From Marine Group II euryarchaeote MED-G35 (GTDB lineage: Archaea > Thermoplasmatota > Poseidoniia > Poseidoniales > Thalassarchaeaceae): DNA of 64,000 bases. Position 1 is the first letter of the stretch. Each line of letters begins with the position of its first letter. Made by a program: the position numbers and the translations under genes. Under the pieces are notes generated by a model that had not been told where the DNA came from, did no database searches, and worked only from the letters and a program-made list of their open reading frames with translations. Of this stretch, positions 42,269 through 51,330 are shown in pieces. The stretch lies in NCBI GenBank assembly GCA_002457155.1, contig NTJS01000001.1, positions 66,534-130,533 on the forward strand, in the 5' to 3' direction.

Positions 42269-45200
42269 GTGAGAGACTTCGAGAGTCTAGCCGACTACTT
42301 GATACCACGTCGGAAAAAGGTCCACTTCGCCTTAATAGTGGTCTCAATATTCATGATTCCCGGGATAATCGCTTCTTCCGAACCTATTGATATTGAGTCC
42401 TATGACATGGAGTCCCCAGAGCTAGAGGCCAATCAAGTTCTGAGGGAAGAATTCACCGCAGCAGGAAACATCTGGGGCTTCGGAATATTTGTTAGAAACC
42501 CGGAATACTTCGGTGAGTCCGAATCAGACGTCACGATGATTGCCGATTTTCCTGGAGTCAAGGAGGGAATCTCTGAACCGAAGGGGGGGATTCTGAATCT
42601 AACCGTCCTCAGAGAGATCGATCATGATGCAAGTACGTTGAGAGAGAGTGAGATTTCAGAATTCTATCTCCCTCTGGCATCTGAGATTTCTGGGGATTCA
42701 GCATTTGGGATTCTAGACTTGGCAACTGAATTCCGGACCTTTATGGCCAATGAGTCCTCTTTGACCGCACCTAGGATTAATCCATACAAGCTTGCAGCTA
42801 CTCTTGACATAAATGCATCAACTGACCCGGCTCCAACCAATTGGGACAACTGTGGGGATTTGGATTGTCTCTCATTCGATGACCCGAACGTGACACAAGA
42901 TCACATAGACTTAGCAGCCCATAGAATGGCAAACAACAGCAATGGCGCCTTTCTCAGGTTCCTGTCTAACGACCGCGCTTTCCTGCCGGATGAAATGGGA
43001 GTCGTAGTTGGGCCAGTCGACCATGAATTCTCTGAAAGTGGCTCATTGGTTTCTGAAAAATGGCAAAGAGGCAGATGGTCAGCATCAGCGGCTTGGATAA
43101 TAATCAACTTCGATAGAGACGAAATGCAGCAGAATGGCTGGACCTTCACTTGGAAGAATGCCAGCTCGGAGTTCGGCTACGAGTGGAACGGACTCGATTT
43201 GGAGACAAAGCCGATCCGGAACTCGGTCGAGGTTTGCAGGCAGAGGGAGGAGCTCGGACAACCTCTGTGTTCCGTCGAGTGGCTTTATCTCTCTCTAGAG
43301 GAGGATCTCAGGGAGAGTGACGAAACGATCGTATCTCTAATGTTCGCTGAGTCAATAAACGTCGAAATTAACCGAGAACTAATCTCTAGCGCAATTCTGA
43401 TTTTATTGATGGTATTTTCCATATTGATACTTCTCTGGGCCAGTCTGAGGAGAGTCTCAGACGTAGGCATAGTCGCCACCAGCCTAGCCCTATCGCTAGT
43501 CTGGATGTATGGATTGATCGGTTGGGCAATCATCATCGGGAAGTGGTCCGGGAATGAGATTATTTTCCGGTCACAATTCTCAAACCTACTGCCAATACTG
43601 ATACTGGCTCTGGAAATTGATGACAGCCTACATAGTCTTCACAGATACAAGGAGGAACGTAGATCAGGGGCAAATTCAGAACAGGCGGTACGCAAGGCAA
43701 TTAGCAAAGTCGGACTAGCCATCATGCTCACATCCGTCACTACAATCGTCGCCTTCATGGCTAACATGACATCGAGTATCGCAGCACTCAGATCGTTCGG
43801 AATAGAGGCGGGAATTGGCGTATTCTGCGCCTTCTTCCTAACAGGCCTATGGGTGCCTCTAGCCAGACTCGACATCGACCTCTGGCTGGAATCTAGAGGC
43901 AGGTTGGATGAAGAGCGCAAGGATATAATCCACATGATCCCCAGCTCTTGGTTATCCTTTGTATCCACACAGGCTGCAAGGTTCGCCCCAGCGATTGTCA
44001 TTGTTTCACTACTCATCACAGCACTCGCGACTCCCATCATGCTGTCTCTGGAGGGTGACTTCCAGGTTGAAGACTTCATTGAAGCAGATTCGGACCTAGC
44101 AGTCGGAGTCGGCCTCATCAATGAGCGCTTCAGTGACGAAGGCGAACCCGCCTACATCTTGATTGAGGGCAATATCTCAAACCCTCTCGTCCTCGAAGCG
44201 ATTGATGAACTCCGTAGGAATATGAATTCCCACGGACCCGATGACCCAGATCAGATTTCCAGAATGCCCAATGGAGAGGTTGAACTAATCGGGGTCGATT
44301 TGATGCTCTGGTACACCAGAGGTGCAATGGCATGGAACCAGACACCATTCGAAGAAGCCGGATGGGATTTCAATTCCAACGACGGAGGCATTGGATGCAA
44401 GACTATTCTAGTTCCAAATAGAGAGATGGAACTCATTTCCGTCCCTTCTATTGACGACAGCAAGTGCCTATCCTTCCTGTATGGATTCATGTTGACTAGA
44501 GGTGTCCCAGCCAGTGGTGGTTATCCCGCTCTCTCGACCAGCATCGTAGGAGAGTTCATCCAGGTGGAAGGTGAGATTGATTTCCAAAGACCTTGGTTGA
44601 CAATTTCGGGCGATGAACCCAGATTTCCCAGAACCTCACTACGCTTCGGAATTTCAAGCCCTGAGCAGTTTGCCCTTGTCGAACCTGCCCTGAAACAGTT
44701 GGAAGAGGATCTATTACCGATCCAGAACCTCTCTGTGACTCCAAATAGAGAAAGAGGAGATTTGCAATCAGCATTTGAAGATCCAGAACACCCAATTACG
44801 TGGGCACTGCCAACGGGTGAACCCGTTATCAGATTCGTCGCTGCCGACTCCATGCAGGATGACCTCCAGGATACGCTTCTGCTAGGCTTAGTATTCTGTA
44901 TCATGGCACTTTGGTGGGGCTTCCGGGAGGTTCCACCTGTGTCGACAAGATTGAGGGAAGTGAGTAGGAAACCACTGCAAATTGTACCAAGAATAATGCT
45001 TAATGTGGCACTGATGTCAGTGATCTCATATTTCCTAGCAGGTGCCAATTATGCGATCCTTTTCGCCATACTAGCCGTGTTCTTCTCAATTCTGTGGGGA
45101 ACTAGGCCCCTCATTCTAGCAACGATTACCACTGCTCCAATATTCCTGATGATTGTTTGGTTGTATGCAATCGTGGGAATTGCGGGATACGGCCTCAACA

Positions 45201-45547
45201 TGGTTACGGTTTCAATTGCAGCAATTTCTCTAGGTGTTGGAATTGACTACGTAATACACATCATTGAACGTTTCAGAGAGGAGAAGGAGAAGGGGGTCAG
45301 CACAATGAAATCGATTGAGGCGGTAGGTGGGGCTTCGGGCATCGCACTCTTTGGTTCGGCTGTTTCCGACATTACTGGATTTGCGATTATTAACCAGTCA
45401 GAAATGGGTTTCTTCTCCACATTTGGACTATTTTGCGCGATAATGATCGGGCTCTCACTTGTTGCAAGTTTGGTCCTCGCTCCAGCAGCGCTGGGTCTAG
45501 CATACAGAGATGAGATTTCGACAATGGCAGAAGAGGCAACCGTCTGA
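42269..45547 (+). CDS. RND-superfamily (MMPL/Patched-type) exporter
   Basis: The 1092-residue protein has two repeats of one helix plus a large external domain plus five helices. The first external domain spans ~35-365 and the second ~625-880; both are acidic with several N-x-S/T sites. Sterol-sensing-domain-like helices carry the proton-relay acids, for instance ALEIDDSLHSLHRYKEE (~455) and SLGVGIDYVIHIIERFREE (~1000). Proteins of this class export lipids or other hydrophobic molecules using the proton gradient. The start is GTG, 42 bases after the dnaJ-like gene. The cargo is unknown. Confidence 0.85.
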   Translation: MRDFESLADYLIPRRKKVHFALIVVSIFMIPGIIASSEPIDIESYDMESPELEANQVLREEFTAAGNIWGFGIFVRNPEYFGESESDVTMIADFPGVKEGISEPKGGILNLTVLREIDHDASTLRESEISEFYLPLASEISGDSAFGILDLATEFRTFMANESSLTAPRINPYKLAATLDINASTDPAPTNWDNCGDLDCLSFDDPNVTQDHIDLAAHRMANNSNGAFLRFLSNDRAFLPDEMGVVVGPVDHEFSESGSLVSEKWQRGRWSASAAWIIINFDRDEMQQNGWTFTWKNASSEFGYEWNGLDLETKPIRNSVEVCRQREELGQPLCSVEWLYLSLEEDLRESDETIVSLMFAESINVEINRELISSAILILLMVFSILILLWASLRRVSDVGIVATSLALSLVWMYGLIGWAIIIGKWSGNEIIFRSQFSNLLPILILALEIDDSLHSLHRYKEERRSGANSEQAVRKAISKVGLAIMLTSVTTIVAFMANMTSSIAALRSFGIEAGIGVFCAFFLTGLWVPLARLDIDLWLESRGRLDEERKDIIHMIPSSWLSFVSTQAARFAPAIVIVSLLITALATPIMLSLEGDFQVEDFIEADSDLAVGVGLINERFSDEGEPAYILIEGNISNPLVLEAIDELRRNMNSHGPDDPDQISRMPNGEVELIGVDLMLWYTRGAMAWNQTPFEEAGWDFNSNDGGIGCKTILVPNREMELISVPSIDDSKCLSFLYGFMLTRGVPASGGYPALSTSIVGEFIQVEGEIDFQRPWLTISGDEPRFPRTSLRFGISSPEQFALVEPALKQLEEDLLPIQNLSVTPNRERGDLQSAFEDPEHPITWALPTGEPVIRFVAADSMQDDLQDTLLLGLVFCIMALWWGFREVPPVSTRLREVSRKPLQIVPRIMLNVALMSVISYFLAGANYAILFAILAVFFSILWGTRPLILATITTAPIFLMIVWLYAIVGIAGYGLNMVTVSIAAISLGVGIDYVIHIIERFREEKEKGVSTMKSIEAVGGASGIALFGSAVSDITGFAIINQSEMGFFSTFGLFCAIMIGLSLVASLVLAPAALGLAYRDEISTMAEEATV

Positions 45548-45551
45548 GAGA

Positions 45552-46952
45552 TTAGATCTTCAGATCTCTCCAGGCTCCCAGAGTATCGCTCAAGGCCGAT
45601 TCTAGTTCCGGATGGAGGAATTCATAACCCTCTTCTATCAATCTGTTAGGCATTACCTTCTGACTCTCCAAGGTGAGCGTTACTCCCATTTCTCCGAATA
45701 GAATTCTGACAATGAAACCCGGAAGCGGAGCGAAGGCAGGGCGCTTCAAGACCTTGCCCAACGTCTTTGCGAAACCCTTCTGTCTAGAAGGATTGGGCGC
45801 AGTAAGATTGTACACCCCATGAGAATCGCTACTCATCAGAAGGTGGTGTATTGCATATATTTCATCATCCAGGGATATCCAAGACATCCACTGATTGCCA
45901 CCTGCCATTGGTCCGCCCGCACCCATTTTGAATGGAAACAGCATTTTCCCCAGAGCACCTCCTGTCCCAGATAGAACGATCCCACTTCGAATGAATACCG
46001 TCCTTATCCCCGAGTCCCTCGCTCGTGTTGCAGCAGCCTCCCATTCCTTGCAAATGCTGGGAAGGAAACCCTCTCCCGGATCACTTTCTTCATCCAATTC
46101 CTCGTCTCCTCGATCTCCATACCAACCAATAGCACTAGCTAGAATGAAAACCTCCGGTTTTTGCTCCAATTTGCTAATTGCTGAACTCAGGAGAGTCGTG
46201 CTGTCTACACGAGAGTCTCGAACAATCTTCTTTCGCTTCTTGCTCCATCTCTTGTCGCCAATCCCCTCGCCTCCGAGATGTATTATCGCATCAAAACCCT
46301 CCAGAACTCCTTCATCCATGGCTCCTGATGAAGGATCCCATTGCAGTTCCTTAGCATCATCTCTCACCGGCCTCCTAACCAACCTCCAGACCTCATGGTC
46401 TCCGGTATCTAGGAATGCTACCAGTTGAGTGCCAATCATCCCCGAAGAACCCGCAACAAGTATCCGTTTCCTCCCGACTTCGGAGAACTTAGCATGCTGC
46501 GCCATGTCCCTCTGTAATCTCAACTCCCTAGCAGTGAACATCTGGGCCAGCCTCCTCCTGACAAGTCTACCTCCAAGAATTCTGTCAGCTAGATTTCCCA
46601 ATGGCCCAAATGGAACCTGGTACGTCACTTCGTCAACAACTTTCGTCACCCCATCTTCCTCGATTAGATGGTGATCGTGACTCCACGACCAGAATGGCCC
46701 CCTCACCATCTTATCGGAAAAGAAATGCGGGGGTTCGTAGCCAGTATGCTCTGCCACCCATGTCATTTTGATTGGACCCATGGGGAATCTGAATACCCTC
46801 TGAGAACCAACCTCCAGAGATTCATCAGCCCGAACCTCCTCAGCCACTTCCCAAGGTGGCATTAGTCTGCGAAACGAACCCTCATGCTCAAACCAAGCGA
46901 AGGTTGACTCAGCATCGGCTTCTACGACAGTCTCGTGTTTGTAGTTGTACAT
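45552..46952 (-). CDS. SRPBCC domain fused to TIGR01777-type SDR epimerase-like protein
   Basis: The 466-residue protein has two domains. Residues 1-~150 are a START/SRPBCC lipid-binding-like domain (YNYKHETVVEADAESTFAWF, GPFWSWSHDHHL, VPFGPLGNLADRI). Residues ~160-466 are an NAD(P)-binding SDR of the TIGR01777/YfcH group: RILVAGSSGMIGTQLVAFL (Rossmann GxxGxxG), LGGEGIGDKRWSKKRK, SAIGWYGDRGDEELDE and ISLDDEIYAI. The C-terminal half of this fusion is known in bacteria, where it is linked to cell division or tetrapyrrole metabolism. Its reaction is unknown. It converges with the RND exporter gene with a four-base gap. Confidence 0.85.
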   Translation of the reverse strand: MYNYKHETVVEADAESTFAWFEHEGSFRRLMPPWEVAEEVRADESLEVGSQRVFRFPMGPIKMTWVAEHTGYEPPHFFSDKMVRGPFWSWSHDHHLIEEDGVTKVVDEVTYQVPFGPLGNLADRILGGRLVRRRLAQMFTARELRLQRDMAQHAKFSEVGRKRILVAGSSGMIGTQLVAFLDTGDHEVWRLVRRPVRDDAKELQWDPSSGAMDEGVLEGFDAIIHLGGEGIGDKRWSKKRKKIVRDSRVDSTTLLSSAISKLEQKPEVFILASAIGWYGDRGDEELDEESDPGEGFLPSICKEWEAAATRARDSGIRTVFIRSGIVLSGTGGALGKMLFPFKMGAGGPMAGGNQWMSWISLDDEIYAIHHLLMSSDSHGVYNLTAPNPSRQKGFAKTLGKVLKRPAFAPLPGFIVRILFGEMGVTLTLESQKVMPNRLIEEGYEFLHPELESALSDTLGAWRDLKI

Positions 46953-47105
46953 ACTAACTCCCCAGTGTCAGACAAACGTTGCTGGAAACTTACCTATTTC
47001 ATTTTTCAGATATGGGATTTTCATCGTACGAAATACTCCTTTGCCATTCCAAATTGAAATACAATCATAGAGAAGACTTTGTTAGGCCTATTGAGAGGTA
47101 CTGGC

Positions 47106-47429
47106 ATGTCAAGAGAATTGCTTATCGAATTAGAGAGGAGCGATGAGTATTGCATAATGAGATTTGCAGATGGAAACTCATTCAGAGTCAGTTACCTGAA
47201 AATACGTTCTAATTGTCGGTGCGCAAAATGCAAACCACGCCAGGAAAACGAGCAGAGAAGGTTAGAACTCGAAGAAGAGATATTGCGTTTGAGAATCGAA
47301 AAGCCAAAGGCCACCCCAGTAGGCCAATATGGGGTACAATTGGAATGGCCCTCTGGATGCTCTAGCGGAATCCATTCTTTCTCACATCTCAGAGAGGTTT
47401 GCGAATTACACGGCACCCCTGCTGATTAG
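47106..47429 (+). CDS. DUF971 (GBBH-like N-terminal domain) protein
   Basis: The 107-residue protein from ATG 47106 has the DUF971 pattern: FRVSYLKIRSNCRCAKC with a CxC-x2-C zinc-like site near residue 40, and the C-terminal GVQLEWPSGCSSGIHSFSHLREVC. In the gamma-butyrobetaine hydroxylase N-terminal domain, which shares this fold, Cys and His residues bind zinc. Stand-alone versions are often near Fe-S or MRP-type proteins; here it precedes Pus10. A 153-base gap upstream separates it from the divergent SDR gene and holds A/T-rich sequence suitable for promoters, with no clear gene. Confidence 0.75.
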   Translation: MSRELLIELERSDEYCIMRFADGNSFRVSYLKIRSNCRCAKCKPRQENEQRRLELEEEILRLRIEKPKATPVGQYGVQLEWPSGCSSGIHSFSHLREVCELHGTPAD

Positions 47430-47517
47430 CCCCCCATACGAAGGAATCAAATCCTCACTTCCACACCGACCCTTGTCGAAGCAGAGGGTCCTCCCCGGCG
47501 TTTCGGTGGCGATTTAC

Positions 47518-48948
47518 ATGCGAGATGGAGAACCGGAAGGTGATGGAGGCAAACTGGAAGATGTGGATGAGTGGCAACTCTATGCCTCAGCAGGATACGC
47601 CTCATCCGAACTAGAATCCGAAGAGATAGAGTCAGAAGAAGGCTCCTCGGAGGAGATATGGTTTGATGGCGATGACTTGGAATTCGAGGGCAGCACAGTG
47701 AATTGGGACTCTCCGCCTTGCCCCGCTCCTTTGGGTATAGCCCATGTGATCAAGATTGGAGTTTGTGACCATTGTTTAGCTCGAGTTTCAGGATTCCACT
47801 CCAAAGGATCTGGACCTGATTCCGGCTCATCAATCAGGGAAGAGGCCTTCTTGAGGGATTCAGAATTGGAGTCAAAAATTTTCCAGGACTATTGCCCTCT
47901 ATGTGAGAATCTATTCGACGATATAGAAAATATCGTGGACAGAGTGTTCGAAACCCTTTCCAACACAGAGTTCTCGACGATGCAATTTGGAATTCATCTG
48001 CCAAAGGATCTCGTACAAGAGGAGGATCGAATCAGAAGCAAGTATGGAGCACCCGGGTCGTATCATCTCAAGGGGGCTATTGTAGAATCGATTCACGAGA
48101 GAATCAGGAGCCTCGATAAGAAAGTAGATTTCGTCAAGGAGAAACCAGATGTAATGGTTCTAGTTGACGGTTTGACGCTAAGGGTCGACGTAGATGTGAG
48201 GCCAATTTTCCTCTATGGGAGGTATAGGAAAATCTCACGTGGAATACCGCAAACACGTTGGCCTTGCCGGGCTTGTAGGGGGAGAGCTCAGGGTTGCGAA
48301 TCCTGTGATGAGACAGGTCTTCAGTACACTGACTCGGTACAAGATTTGATTGGCGAGCCGATTAGGGATGCCCTTGACGCAGAGGACACATCATTCCATG
48401 GGATGGGAAGGGAAGACATCGATGTCAGGTGCCTTGGTTCAGGTCGTCCATTCGTCTTGGAAGTCAAGAAGCCGTCAAAGAGGACACTACCAGTCGAAGA
48501 CTTGGTCGAGTTGGTAAAAGGACATGCTCGGGAGAAGGTTGAGGTCGACAGCTTTACCTGGTGCACAAGGAAGAAAGTCAACGAGGTAAAACAGTCTAGG
48601 TCAGAGAAGACCTACACGATTAGATTCAGAGCAGAGGGCTCACTTGACAATGAAACCGCGGAAAAATCGATCCTATCGCTAGATGGTCAAGTAATCGATC
48701 AAGAAACACCACAGAGGGTATCTCATAGGAGGGCTGCAAAGATAAGAAGAAGAAAAATCACTTCCATCGACAAAGTAAGCTTCGAAGGGGATGATGAGAT
48801 AGAAATCACCCTGAGATGTGAAGCTGGAACCTACATCAAGGAACTGGTGCACTCTGACGAGGGCAGAACCACTCCATCCGTTCAAAGCGTTCTAGGAACG
48901 GATTGCGAAGTCATTTGGCTAGATGTGCTCGAGATTCACTCCGAATGA
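47518..48948 (+). CDS. pus10: tRNA pseudouridine synthase Pus10
   Basis: Pus10 makes pseudouridine 54 (and 55) in the T loop of archaeal tRNA. A zinc site is formed by VCDHCLARV and YCPLCENLF. The catalytic domain holds the Asp in GREDIDVRCLGSGRPFVLEV, then the TYTIRFRAEG and CEAGTYIKELVHSDEGRTTPS elements that end the PUS fold. CRACRGRAQGCESC is an extra cysteine cluster before the active site. The start is unclear: the frame is open back to ATG 47329, which overlaps DUF971 by 101 bases. ATG 47518 is the first outside it. A Ser/Glu-rich acidic stretch precedes the zinc finger and is absent from short archaeal Pus10. Confidence 0.85.
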   Translation: MRDGEPEGDGGKLEDVDEWQLYASAGYASSELESEEIESEEGSSEEIWFDGDDLEFEGSTVNWDSPPCPAPLGIAHVIKIGVCDHCLARVSGFHSKGSGPDSGSSIREEAFLRDSELESKIFQDYCPLCENLFDDIENIVDRVFETLSNTEFSTMQFGIHLPKDLVQEEDRIRSKYGAPGSYHLKGAIVESIHERIRSLDKKVDFVKEKPDVMVLVDGLTLRVDVDVRPIFLYGRYRKISRGIPQTRWPCRACRGRAQGCESCDETGLQYTDSVQDLIGEPIRDALDAEDTSFHGMGREDIDVRCLGSGRPFVLEVKKPSKRTLPVEDLVELVKGHAREKVEVDSFTWCTRKKVNEVKQSRSEKTYTIRFRAEGSLDNETAEKSILSLDGQVIDQETPQRVSHRRAAKIRRRKITSIDKVSFEGDDEIEITLRCEAGTYIKELVHSDEGRTTPSVQSVLGTDCEVIWLDVLEIHSE

Positions 48949-49023
48949 GTGGGAAAATGACATCCGAGTCCTTAAGAACGCCCCACAGGTCGCCCGAATT
49001 CGCGATAATGGAGCAGTGAGAGC

Positions 49024-49317
49024 ATGGTCACTAGGACAAAGGGAACTAGACAGGGTACTAGAAGCATCCTCAGGAAGGACAAGAGGGAGCGTAGGAGACT
49101 GTTTATCAGCAGGTCGATGCACACATATCAGGAAGGCGATAAGGTTGCGATTGTACTCGATGGTGCTCAGCAGAAGGGTATGCCTCACAGACGTTTCCAA
49201 GGAAGGACCGGCGTAATCTCAGGCTCTCAGGGAAGAGCGTTTGTGATTAGGGTCGCCGATGGCAATATGATGAAGACCGTGGTGGCCCGACCTGAACATC
49301 TCAGACCGATTGAGTAG
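49024..49317 (+). CDS. rpl21e: Ribosomal protein L21e
   Basis: The 97-residue basic archaeal/eukaryotic large-subunit protein starts VTRTKGTRQGTRSILRK. SMHTYQEGDKVAIVLDGAQQ and RFQGRTGVISGSQGRAFVIRV are the SH3-like core. It follows the usual archaeal order Pus10-L21e-RpoF-DUF655-RsmA. Its TAG stop shares a base with the GGTGA ribosome-binding site of rpoF. A CTTAAG box at ~48971 may provide a promoter. Confidence 0.95.
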   Translation: MVTRTKGTRQGTRSILRKDKRERRRLFISRSMHTYQEGDKVAIVLDGAQQKGMPHRRFQGRTGVISGSQGRAFVIRVADGNMMKTVVARPEHLRPIE

Positions 49318-49326
49318 GTGAAAATA

Positions 49327-49689
49327 ATGACTGAGAAAGAATTCGTTGACTTTGCTAGTGTTAGAGACAGGCTTCTGGAGGCAATCGAGAGGAGAGGAGA
49401 AATTTCCTACGAGCAGACGATGGCACTACAACATGCGGAATGGAAGGCCAGCGCCAGTGGACACCCATCTGGGGACATCAAGACCGATCCAGCCGTCTAC
49501 TCTACACTATTTGCCGCCTTGATGGAAAACGAGAAATTGAAGCAGTACCCCGAAGTTTCGTCAAAGATAGCCGAGCTCTCACCTCTCACAGTTTCTAATT
49601 TAAGAGTGATCATCGCTAGCAAGAGAATCGCAATGGACACCTCGGAAATAGAAGAAGTCATCACCGTGATCCGACAACATGTCCTATAG
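49327..49689 (+). CDS. rpoF: RNA polymerase subunit F (Rpb4 homologue)
   Basis: The 120-residue protein forms the stalk of archaeal RNA polymerase with subunit E. ATG 49327 follows GGTGA (49317-49321) at five bases. GTG 49318 would add three residues. The N-terminal half interacts with RpoE; the HRDC-like C-terminal half includes IAELSPLTVSNLRVIIASKR and IEEVITVIRQHV. The position between L21e and DUF655 is diagnostic. The last two bases of its TAG stop region overlap the GTG start of the DUF655 gene. Confidence 0.92.
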   Translation: MTEKEFVDFASVRDRLLEAIERRGEISYEQTMALQHAEWKASASGHPSGDIKTDPAVYSTLFAALMENEKLKQYPEVSSKIAELSPLTVSNLRVIIASKRIAMDTSEIEEVITVIRQHVL

Positions 49690-50324
49690 TGTTCAAAGCA
49701 CTTCCAAACAACTCATTCATGAGGGAGAACCATTCTGGAGAGTTGGAGATTATGCAGCCCGAGGATTCCAAAGACCCCGACGAGGAGGGCAAAGACCCTT
49801 TCCACGGAGAGGCTAGGCTGAGGATTCTTGACATACAAGAAAGAAGACCAGTCGGCCATGAGATTCAATGCATTAGCGAACCATCTTTGTACCTGCTAAG
49901 AGCAAGAGTAAGCAACATAGATGGAATATCAGTGGGGGAGACAATCGAAATTTCCTTGGAAAGCATCGGATCCCTCTCGGAAGTGCGACTCAAGGATCTC
50001 ACCGGTACCTCGCAGCAAGAGCTAATCACTGGTCTTTCAAATTCAATTCAAGCAGACCCAGAAAGGCATATCTCATTTTACAACAGTGCAGGACCAATGT
50101 CCCTGAAATTCCACTCGTACCAGTTATTATCCGGCATTGGAAACTCAAAGGCCATTCAGATGGTCCAAAAGAGGGGTATTGCGGGTTGGCAAACATTCGA
50201 AGATGTCGACGAGGCTTGTGGCATTGAGTCGATCAGACTCCTAGCAGAAAGGTACGTCAAGGAGATGGAGGATGTTGCACAGACTCCCCGCTTACTTGAT
50301 TTGCTAGTCCGTACAGAGAAGTGA
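49689..50324 (+). CDS. DUF655 RNA-binding protein
   Basis: The 211-residue protein belongs to the archaeal DUF655 family usually encoded after rpoF. The N-terminal part has an OB-like strand region (EARLRILDIQERRP, LLRARVSNIDGISVGE). A C-terminal helix-hairpin-helix (HSYQLLSGIGNSKAIQMVQKR) is followed by a helical end. GTG 49689 overlaps the rpoF stop (TAGTG); later ATGs at 49719 and 49752 are possible. Function is unknown, probably in tRNA or rRNA handling given the neighbours. An acidic N-terminal extension of ~35 residues is unusual. Confidence 0.85.
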   Translation: MFKALPNNSFMRENHSGELEIMQPEDSKDPDEEGKDPFHGEARLRILDIQERRPVGHEIQCISEPSLYLLRARVSNIDGISVGETIEISLESIGSLSEVRLKDLTGTSQQELITGLSNSIQADPERHISFYNSAGPMSLKFHSYQLLSGIGNSKAIQMVQKRGIAGWQTFEDVDEACGIESIRLLAERYVKEMEDVAQTPRLLDLLVRTEK

Positions 50325-50325
50325 C

Positions 50326-51237
50326 ATGGAGCCGTTGGGGGGCCTCGATACTCGCCTTCTAGTCGACCTTCTCAGAGATCGGATAAGTCCCAGCAAATCG
50401 CTAGGTCAGCATTACTTGGTCGATGATGAGGTAATTGAGAGGACCATTCGTCTTACTGAAGAATTCGACTCCTCTCTTTCGGATGATTCCCACGTACTGG
50501 AGGTTGGTCCAGGGCCGGGGTCACTAACCCTAGCACTACTTCGAAGCGACTCAAACGTCACAGCAATAGAGATCGATAAGAGGTCTGTGGAACACCTGAC
50601 GCGGGTATTCCTGGAAAGCAAAGAATCCCTGACTATTGAGCAAGCAGATGCAGTTTCAGAAAGATGGCCAAAAGGAATTACCCACGTTATCTCAAACCTT
50701 CCCTATCAAATCTCGAGTCCAATAGTTGACAGGATCACGAAATACCACTCCACGGAACCAATTCAACTCTCCATTCTCCTTGTCCAGGAGGAGTTCGCCC
50801 AGAGGATGGCGATGTTCTCCGCCCCATATGATATCGGCCCATTGGGGTTGAATCTATGGCTAGACTTCGATGTCTCCATGGATATGAAGGTCTCTCCAAG
50901 CTCATTCAGCCCATCCCCACGCGTGCAATCCAGGCTCGTGGTGCTGAAGCCAGCAAGCAGACCGGAGGCAGATGGGATGAACAAGCAATTGTTCAGGATC
51001 ATCACCAGGCACTGCTTCTCGAATCGAAGGAGGAAGATGAGGACCCTACTTTCCAAACCACCATCCAGAATCTCCAGAGTATCTGGATGGCACCGGGACA
51101 GATGGACGAAATCAGCATCAAAACTTCTCTCTTCCAACCACCCTGAGTTGGAAGATGGTTGGGCGGATCTAAGACCAGAGAATTTAGAGCCAATAGACTG
51201 GATCACGATTGTCGCGGCAATCTCCTCAGATGGGTAA
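50326..51237 (+). CDS. rsmA: rRNA adenine dimethyltransferase (KsgA/Dim1)
   Basis: It dimethylates the two adjacent adenines in helix 45 of 16S rRNA. The 303-residue protein has SKSLGQHYLVDD, the SAM-binding EVGPGPGSLTLALL, VTAIEIDKRSVEHL, and the catalytic SNLPYQISSP. FSPSPRVQSRLVVLKP marks the C-terminal helical domain, ending near IDWITIVAAI. It begins one base after the DUF655 stop. Some C-terminal sequence (FSNRRRKMRTLLSKPP) matches the family's RNA-contacting helix. Confidence 0.95.
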   Translation: MEPLGGLDTRLLVDLLRDRISPSKSLGQHYLVDDEVIERTIRLTEEFDSSLSDDSHVLEVGPGPGSLTLALLRSDSNVTAIEIDKRSVEHLTRVFLESKESLTIEQADAVSERWPKGITHVISNLPYQISSPIVDRITKYHSTEPIQLSILLVQEEFAQRMAMFSAPYDIGPLGLNLWLDFDVSMDMKVSPSSFSPSPRVQSRLVVLKPASRPEADGMNKQLFRIITRHCFSNRRRKMRTLLSKPPSRISRVSGWHRDRWTKSASKLLSSNHPELEDGWADLRPENLEPIDWITIVAAISSDG

Positions 51238-51330
51238 TTCTGGACAATTTGACATCGACTTGATAGAGGCCCCCCCCTTCCGAGGGTCAGCCTAGGTGGA
51301 GATGTTACCTGAGCCAATGGGAGGGATTTA

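Noticed and set aside
43639-45048. Minus-strand frames of 160 and 175 residues
   Set aside because: They lie within the RND exporter gene and show no domain pattern of their own.
46953-47105. Possible small gene or RNA in the 153-base divergent gap
   Set aside because: I found no tRNA-like fold or convincing ORF. The A/T-rich sequence is adequately explained as two promoters.
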